Assembly (NCBI GenBank): GCA_905203765.1
Contig: CAJKXC010000011.1
Span: 1 to 64,000 of the forward strand
Direction of reading: 5' to 3'
Length of the DNA stretch: 64,000 nucleotides
Source: an uncultured Bacteroides sp.
GTDB taxonomy: Bacteria > Bacteroidota > Bacteroidia > Bacteroidales > Bacteroidaceae
The first letter of the stretch is position 1, and every line of letters starts with the position of its first letter. Below, piece after piece: positions 59,412 through 64,000 of the stretch. The notes below the pieces were generated by a model. It searched no databases. It was not told where the DNA came from and saw only the letters and a list, made by a program, of their open reading frames with translations. The position numbers and the translations under genes are program-made.

Positions 59412-60706
59412 GACGGAAAACTATCGACATCATAACTTTAGGTTGTTCTAAGAATTTAGTGGATTCGGAGCATCTGATGCGCCAGTTGGAGGAAGTCGGT
59501 TTCCTGGTGACACATGACGCCGAACGTCCGAAAGGGCAGATTGCGGTTATTAATACTTGCGGTTTCATCGGTGATGCCAAAGAGGAATCCATCAATATGA
59601 TTCTGGAGTTTGCGCAGGCAAAGGAGGAAGGAGAACTGGAGAAACTGTATGTTATGGGGTGCCTTTCGGAGCGTTATCTCAAAGAGCTGGCTATTGAAAT
59701 ACCGCAAGTGGATAAGTTTTACGGTAAATTCAATTGGAAAGAACTGTTGCAGGACTTGGGCAAGGCATATCATGACGAACTTCATATCGAGCGTACGCTT
59801 ACCACTCCCCGGCATTATGCTTATTTAAAGATATCGGAAGGCTGTGATCGCAAATGTTCTTATTGTGCCATCCCTATTATAACGGGACGGCATGTGTCTC
59901 GTCCGATGAAAGAGATATTGGATGAAGTGAAATATCTGGTAGCCCGTGGTGTTAAGGAGTTTCAAGTTATAGCGCAGGAGCTGACCTATTATGGGGTAGA
60001 TTTGTATAAGAAGCAAATGCTGCCTGAACTCATTGAGCGGATTTCAGATGTTCCCGGTGTGGAATGGATTCGCCTTCATTATGCCTATCCGGCACATTTC
60101 CCGATGGACTTGTTTCGCGTAATGCGTGAACGTCCCAATGTTTGCAAGTATATGGACATCGCTTTGCAACATATCAGCGATAATATGCTGCAACAGATGC
60201 GCCGCCATGTGACTAAGGCTGAGACTTATCAACTGATAGAACAATTCCGCAAGGAAGTGCCCGGCATTCATCTTCGCACTACGCTCATGGTGGGACATCC
60301 CGGGGAGACGGAGGCCGACTTTGAAGAATTGAAAGAGTTTGTCCGTAAAGCCCGTTTCGATAGAATGGGAGCTTTTGCCTATTCGGAGGAAGAAGGTACG
60401 TATGCTGCCAAGCAATATGAAGATAGCATTCCGCAAGAAGTGAAGCAGGCACGTTTGGATGAACTGATGACTATTCAGCAGGGTATTTCTGCAGAACTGA
60501 GTGCGGCCAAAGTAGGCAGACAGATGAAAGTAATCATAGATCGCCTGGAGGGAGATTATTACGTGGGGCGTACGGAGTTCGATTCTCCCGAAGTGGACCC
60601 GGAAGTGCTGATTGAGCATGGGAATGAAACACTATGTATAGGTAACTTTTACCAAGTGGAGATAGTAAATTCCGATGATTTCGACCTTTTTGGACGAATT
60701 ATTTAA
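59408..60706 (+). CDS. rimO: Ribosomal protein S12 methylthiotransferase
   Basis: RimO attaches a methylthio group to an Asp of ribosomal protein S12. The 432-residue radical-SAM enzyme has the N-terminal UPF0004 domain with cluster cysteines (DIITLGCSKNLVDSE, VINTCGF, VMGCLSERY), the radical-SAM CxxxCxxC in EGCDRKCSYCAIP, and a C-terminal TRAM domain (about 375-432). It is translationally coupled to ftsY by ATGA. The pairing with FtsY, another ribosome-linked factor, is common in Bacteroidetes as far as I recall. Confidence 0.97.
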   Translation: MRRKTIDIITLGCSKNLVDSEHLMRQLEEVGFLVTHDAERPKGQIAVINTCGFIGDAKEESINMILEFAQAKEEGELEKLYVMGCLSERYLKELAIEIPQVDKFYGKFNWKELLQDLGKAYHDELHIERTLTTPRHYAYLKISEGCDRKCSYCAIPIITGRHVSRPMKEILDEVKYLVARGVKEFQVIAQELTYYGVDLYKKQMLPELIERISDVPGVEWIRLHYAYPAHFPMDLFRVMRERPNVCKYMDIALQHISDNMLQQMRRHVTKAETYQLIEQFRKEVPGIHLRTTLMVGHPGETEADFEELKEFVRKARFDRMGAFAYSEEEGTYAAKQYEDSIPQEVKQARLDELMTIQQGISAELSAAKVGRQMKVIIDRLEGDYYVGRTEFDSPEVDPEVLIEHGNETLCIGNFYQVEIVNSDDFDLFGRII

Positions 60707-60785
60707 ATATTTTTCCGCAACTTCTTGCTTATGTGGAGAAGATTTGCTAATATAGCACCGTAGTACCATTTTAAAACTTTGTATA

Positions 60786-61058
60786 TTGAATAATAAAGAA
60801 TTTACTTCTGAATTGTCACGGAGGTTAGGGTATACCTTAAAGGACACCTCCGAACTGATTGCTTCTTTGCTGTCAGATATGACAAAGCAATTGGAAGAGG
60901 GGAATATTATATCTATACAGGGCTTTGGTACATTTGAAGTAAAGAAGAAGGCGGAACGTATTTCTGTAAGTCCGACAACAAAACAACGTATGCTGGTGCC
61001 TCCCAAACTGGTACTGACTTATAAGCCCAGTACACTGTTGAAAGATAAGTTTAGGTAG
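60786..61058 (+). CDS. HU-family DNA-binding protein
   Basis: This 90-residue HU/IHF-fold protein begins KEFTSELSRRLGYTLKDTSELIASLLSDMTKQLEEGNIISIQGFGTFEV and has the DNA arm SVSPTTKQRMLVPPKLVLTYKPS. The only early start codon in frame is a TTG at 60786. It lies 28 nt before a second HU-domain protein, and both probably act together on DNA. No strong promoter could be assigned in 60707-60785. Confidence 0.88.
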   Translation: MNNKEFTSELSRRLGYTLKDTSELIASLLSDMTKQLEEGNIISIQGFGTFEVKKKAERISVSPTTKQRMLVPPKLVLTYKPSTLLKDKFR

Positions 61059-61086
61059 TTTCTTGTTAAATACACTTCCTACAATC

Positions 61087-62451
61087 ATGAACGAAAAGGT
61101 AAACGTACAGGACTTGATTGACATACTTGCAGCAAGGCATGGTATGAGCAAAAAGAATGCAGAGGGCTTTGCAAAGGAATTTTTCCAGTTGATTGAAGAA
61201 TCATTGGAAAAGGACAAATATGTAAAGATAAAAGGGCTGGGCTCTTTTAAGCTGATTGATGTGGAAAGCCGTGAAAGTGTTAATGTAAATACAGGGGAGA
61301 GAATCGAGATACAAGGACATACAAAGATTTCTTTCACACCGGAGCCGGCCTTAAAAGATGCGATCAATAAACCTTTCTCTCATTTTGAAACTGTAGTTCT
61401 GGGGGATGGTATAGAACTTGAAGGTGTTTCTCAGGAGAATGAAGAAGAAGAGGAGGATAATGATAATGATTCGAAAGCATCGGAACCGGAAGAAAAAGAG
61501 CAAATAACCGAGGAGGTGGTCTGTGAAGAAGTAGTTGTTACGCCTGAAACAGCAGCGGTTGTTGAACCTGAAGAAGAGACGGTTGCTATGCTTGAAGAAG
61601 AAATAGCTGTTATACCTGAAGAAAAAACGGTTGCTGTTCCTGAAAAAGTATATATTGTTGGTGGAAATACTACGGCCGTTGAAGATACAAAGGTAATGAA
61701 GGCAATGGATGAAGAACCCCAAAACACTGTTGAGAAAGAAGAGAACGATATTGAAGCACCGAAAGAAGATATCAATGAAGAACCTGCAGGCCCTAAAGCA
61801 GTAACTGAGGCAGAAAAAAGGGAACAATTTATAGCCTCTCTTAGAGACAGGGCTGTGCTGGAATCTGAACTTTTAGTTTCTGAACCTAAAGCAGTGCCCG
61901 ATTCTTCTGCAATGAAGTATTTTATTGGTATCGTTATGTTTGTGATACTGTTGTGCGGCGGTGCCATTATCTTTATATATTATCCCGATTGGCTTGATAA
62001 ACTTACGCCCGAATCAGTGGAGCAGGTGACCGACCCACAAATAGATCAGCCCCTAAAAACAGATCAGAATGCCTTGATGGGAGATAGTATTGCCGCTAAA
62101 GATACGATACAACCGGTTAAGGCAGATACAGTGGCTGAAATCCCAGTCGTGACTGCAAAACCTAAAGAAACACCGAAAGAGGATGTGCCGCAACAGGCAT
62201 CTAAGGAGAAACAGAAAGAGGCAAATCCCGCTTCATTTACTCCTGATTCAGTGGATTATACGATTGTCGGAACAGAAACGACTTATACTATCAAAGAAGG
62301 AGAAACCTTGACCAGGGTAGCGCTTCGCTTTTATGGAACAAAAAAAATGTGGCCCTATCTTGTGAAGCATAATGCCGATATAATTAAAAACCCGGATAAT
62401 GTACCTTATGGTACTACTATCAAGATACCAAAGTTAGTAAAGAAGCAGTAA
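61087..62451 (+). CDS. Membrane-anchored HU-LysM fusion protein
   Basis: This 454-residue protein joins three parts. Residues 1-95 are an HU/IHF-type DNA-binding domain (VNVQDLIDILAARHGMSKKNAEGFAKEFFQLIEESLEKDKYVKIKGLGSF). An acidic Glu/Val/Pro-rich linker (about 110-270) follows. One membrane helix starts at residue 276 (KYFIGIVMFVILLCGGAIIF), and after a second linker comes a C-terminal LysM domain (about 400-448; YTIKEGETLTRVALRFYGTKKMWPYL). There is no signal peptide, so DNA binding should be cytoplasmic and LysM periplasmic. ATG 61087 is preferred over an upstream TTG. It is the last gene of the ftsY-rimO-HU run, with a terminator overlapping its stop. Confidence 0.9.
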   Translation: MNEKVNVQDLIDILAARHGMSKKNAEGFAKEFFQLIEESLEKDKYVKIKGLGSFKLIDVESRESVNVNTGERIEIQGHTKISFTPEPALKDAINKPFSHFETVVLGDGIELEGVSQENEEEEEDNDNDSKASEPEEKEQITEEVVCEEVVVTPETAAVVEPEEETVAMLEEEIAVIPEEKTVAVPEKVYIVGGNTTAVEDTKVMKAMDEEPQNTVEKEENDIEAPKEDINEEPAGPKAVTEAEKREQFIASLRDRAVLESELLVSEPKAVPDSSAMKYFIGIVMFVILLCGGAIIFIYYPDWLDKLTPESVEQVTDPQIDQPLKTDQNALMGDSIAAKDTIQPVKADTVAEIPVVTAKPKETPKEDVPQQASKEKQKEANPASFTPDSVDYTIVGTETTYTIKEGETLTRVALRFYGTKKMWPYLVKHNADIIKNPDNVPYGTTIKIPKLVKKQ

Positions 62452-62472
62452 AAAATTACTGCTTCTTTTTTT
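62441..62472 (+). terminator. Intrinsic terminator after the HU-LysM gene
   Basis: AGAAGCAGTAA and TTACTGCTTCT form a perfect stem around AAAA, followed by TTTTTTT. The stop codon TAA is part of the stem. Confidence 0.92.
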
Positions 62473-62540
62473 GTTAAATACTAAACTCTATGAAAGTAGT
62501 TTAATCTAAAGGTTTCACATTGTTTTTTAATAAAAATTAG

Positions 62541-62571
62541 TTGGTATGGTTAATTTATTCCCGTACTTTTG
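62541..62571 (+). promoter_or_regulatory. Bacteroides-type promoter for the MoxR operon
   Basis: TTG (62541-62543), 20-nt spacer, TACTTTTG (62564-62571). Confidence 0.7.
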
Positions 62572-62644
62572 GGAGCGAAAAAAATAATTGCCGGTTCAAA
62601 ACCGGATAAATGAAGAAATTAAACATTAAAAAATAGATTGATTT

Positions 62645-63640
62645 ATGGCTGAAACAATTGACATCCGCGAACTGAACGAGCGGATTGAAAGACAAAGCGC
62701 TTTCGTTACCAATCTTACCACAGGTATGGACCAGGTCATTGTAGGACAAAAACACCTGGTAGAGTCGTTGTTAATTGGTTTGTTGTCCGACGGACACGTG
62801 TTGCTGGAAGGTGTGCCCGGTTTGGCAAAAACTTTAGCTATCAAGACGCTGGCTTCATTGATCGATGCACAGTACAGCCGCATCCAGTTTACGCCTGACT
62901 TGCTGCCTGCCGACGTTATCGGTACAATGGTTTACAGCCAGAAGGACGAAACGTTCCAGGTTAAGAAAGGTCCGGTGTTTGCTAATTTTGTTTTGGCAGA
63001 TGAAATTAACCGTGCCCCGGCCAAAGTGCAGAGTGCTTTGCTGGAAGCTATGCAGGAACGTCAGGTTACCATCGGTAAGGAAACTTTCAAATTGCCGGAA
63101 CCCTTCCTGGTACTTGCTACACAAAACCCTATCGAGCAGGAAGGTACTTATCCGCTGCCTGAAGCCCAGGTGGACCGTTTCATGTTGAAGGTAGTCATTG
63201 ATTATCCGAAACAGGAAGAGGAGAAGTTGATCATTCGCCAGAACATCAATGGTGATAAATTCAATGTGAGACCTATCTTGAAAGCAGATGAAATCCTTGA
63301 AGCCCGCAAAGTAGTTCGCCAGGTTTATCTGGATGAGAAGATTGAAAAATATATTGTTGACATCGTATTTGCTACGCGTTATCCGGAGAAATATGATTTG
63401 AAGGAGCTGAAGGATATGATCGGTTTCGGTGGTTCGCCCCGTGCTTCCATCAATCTTGCGTTGGCTGCCCGCAGCTATGCCTTCATCAAACGTCGTGGCT
63501 ATGTGATTCCCGAAGATGTACGTGCCGTGGCACACGATGTGTTGCGTCACCGTATCGGCTTGACTTATGAGGCTGAAGCCAGCAACATGACTTCGGACGA
63601 AATCATCAGCAAGATACTGAATAAGGTAGAGGTACCTTAA
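62645..63640 (+). CDS. MoxR-type AAA+ ATPase
   Basis: This 331-residue MoxR-family AAA+ protein has Walker A-like EGVPGLAKTLA, the FTPDLLPADVIGT loop, Walker B FVLADEINRAPAK, LEAMQERQVTIG, sensor VLATQNPIEQEGTYPLPEAQVDRF and a C-terminal lid domain (about 230-331). MoxR ATPases act as chaperones for von Willebrand-domain and DUF58 proteins, and such a gene follows 24 nt later. In Bacteroides this pair starts the Bat (aerotolerance) operon, so that assignment is likely here. Confidence 0.94.
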   Translation: MAETIDIRELNERIERQSAFVTNLTTGMDQVIVGQKHLVESLLIGLLSDGHVLLEGVPGLAKTLAIKTLASLIDAQYSRIQFTPDLLPADVIGTMVYSQKDETFQVKKGPVFANFVLADEINRAPAKVQSALLEAMQERQVTIGKETFKLPEPFLVLATQNPIEQEGTYPLPEAQVDRFMLKVVIDYPKQEEEKLIIRQNINGDKFNVRPILKADEILEARKVVRQVYLDEKIEKYIVDIVFATRYPEKYDLKELKDMIGFGGSPRASINLALAARSYAFIKRRGYVIPEDVRAVAHDVLRHRIGLTYEAEASNMTSDEIISKILNKVEVP

Positions 63641-63664
63641 TATAAGGACTATTTATATATATAG

Positions 63665-64000
63665 ATGGAAACAACTGATTTATTAAAGAAAGTTCGTCAG
63701 ATTGAAATAAAGACGCGCGGATTATCCAATAATATCTTTGCGGGGCAGTATCATTCAGCCTTCAAAGGTAGAGGTATGGCATTCTCCGAAGTGCGCGAAT
63801 ATCAGTTTGGCGATGATATACGTGACATTGACTGGAACGTGACTGCGCGCTTCAACAAACCTTACGTAAAGGTGTATGAAGAAGAGCGCGAACTGACCGT
63901 GATGTTGCTGGTCGATGTTTCCGGTAGTTTGGAATTCGGTACGATAAAGCAGATGAAGAAGGATATGGTGACGGAAATAGCTGCAACGTTGGCATTTTCC
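63665..64000 (+). CDS. DUF58 protein, start of Bat-type operon (truncated by window)
   Basis: The first 112 residues are present: METTDLLKKVRQIEIKTRG, FAGQYHSAFKGRGMAFSEVREYQFGDDIRDIDWNVTARF (the DUF58 signature) and the start of a von Willebrand-type domain with the metal-site-like LLVDVSGSLEFG. It begins 24 nt after moxR and continues past the window edge. DUF58 proteins are MoxR partners; the operon in Bacteroides usually goes on with BatA-BatE genes, which cannot be seen here. Confidence 0.92.
   Translation, partial: METTDLLKKVRQIEIKTRGLSNNIFAGQYHSAFKGRGMAFSEVREYQFGDDIRDIDWNVTARFNKPYVKVYEEERELTVMLLVDVSGSLEFGTIKQMKKDMVTEIAATLAFS

Overview
The window is chromosomal DNA of a Bacteroidales bacterium, most likely a Bacteroides species. 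The main evidence is promoter structure: many genes have the Bacteroides sigma-ABfr type promoter (TTTG about 20 nt before TAnnTTTG), and Shine-Dalgarno sequences are scarce. Lineage-typical families agree with this (DUF4494, DUF4248, DUF4295, DUF4301, DUF6443, VirE-N/DUF3987, LysM-tailed HU proteins). No rRNA, tRNA, CRISPR array or intact insertion sequence was seen. Species assignment is not possible from the sequence alone.

Layout. 1-8.7 kb: a cysteine-poor thioredoxin-fold protein; a tightly overlapping lon-tgt-lptG-like operon on the minus strand; then trmN6-like and a DUF4494/YggS/dihydroorotate-dehydrogenase-like operon on the plus strand. 8.8-14.3 kb: an AlaX editing protein, a DUF169-GNAT fusion, a probable 64-nt small RNA, an acyl-CoA synthetase and a K+/H+ antiporter. 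14.3-24.4 kb: a sigma-54 two-component system, an envelope protein pair, and a divergent FtsX/MacB-type ABC operon preceded by a good -24/-12 promoter and two palindromic upstream sites.

24.4-37.9 kb is the accessory region. Two paralogous coiled-coil genes with near-identical promoters bracket a minus-strand run: HU-like protein, amidase, a 36-residue membrane peptide, two large YD/RHS-repeat proteins and a small membrane protein. I read the last three as a polymorphic-toxin-like locus with a candidate immunity gene. VirE/DUF3987, DUF4248 and an orphan XRE antitoxin-like gene follow.

37.9-64 kb is mostly housekeeping: MATE pump, HAD phosphatase, panB, MFS transporter, diacylglycerol kinase, a RelA-type (p)ppGpp synthetase, DUF4301, purT, ispE, dnaB, tamB, tsaD, pncC, ribosomal L28/L33 with DUF4295, ftsY-rimO, two HU-family genes (one a membrane-anchored LysM fusion) and the start of a MoxR/DUF58 (Bat-type) operon.

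The least explained signals are non-coding. Four unrelated intergenic arrays share a unit of exactly 22 bp (10655-10764, 18769-18900, 37067-37154, 58162-58315). Several intergenic spacers are filled by 150-190 bp nested inverted repeats. One perfect 31-bp inverted repeat brackets the whole promoter region between ispE and dnaB, so both mRNAs have the same sequence before their start codons.
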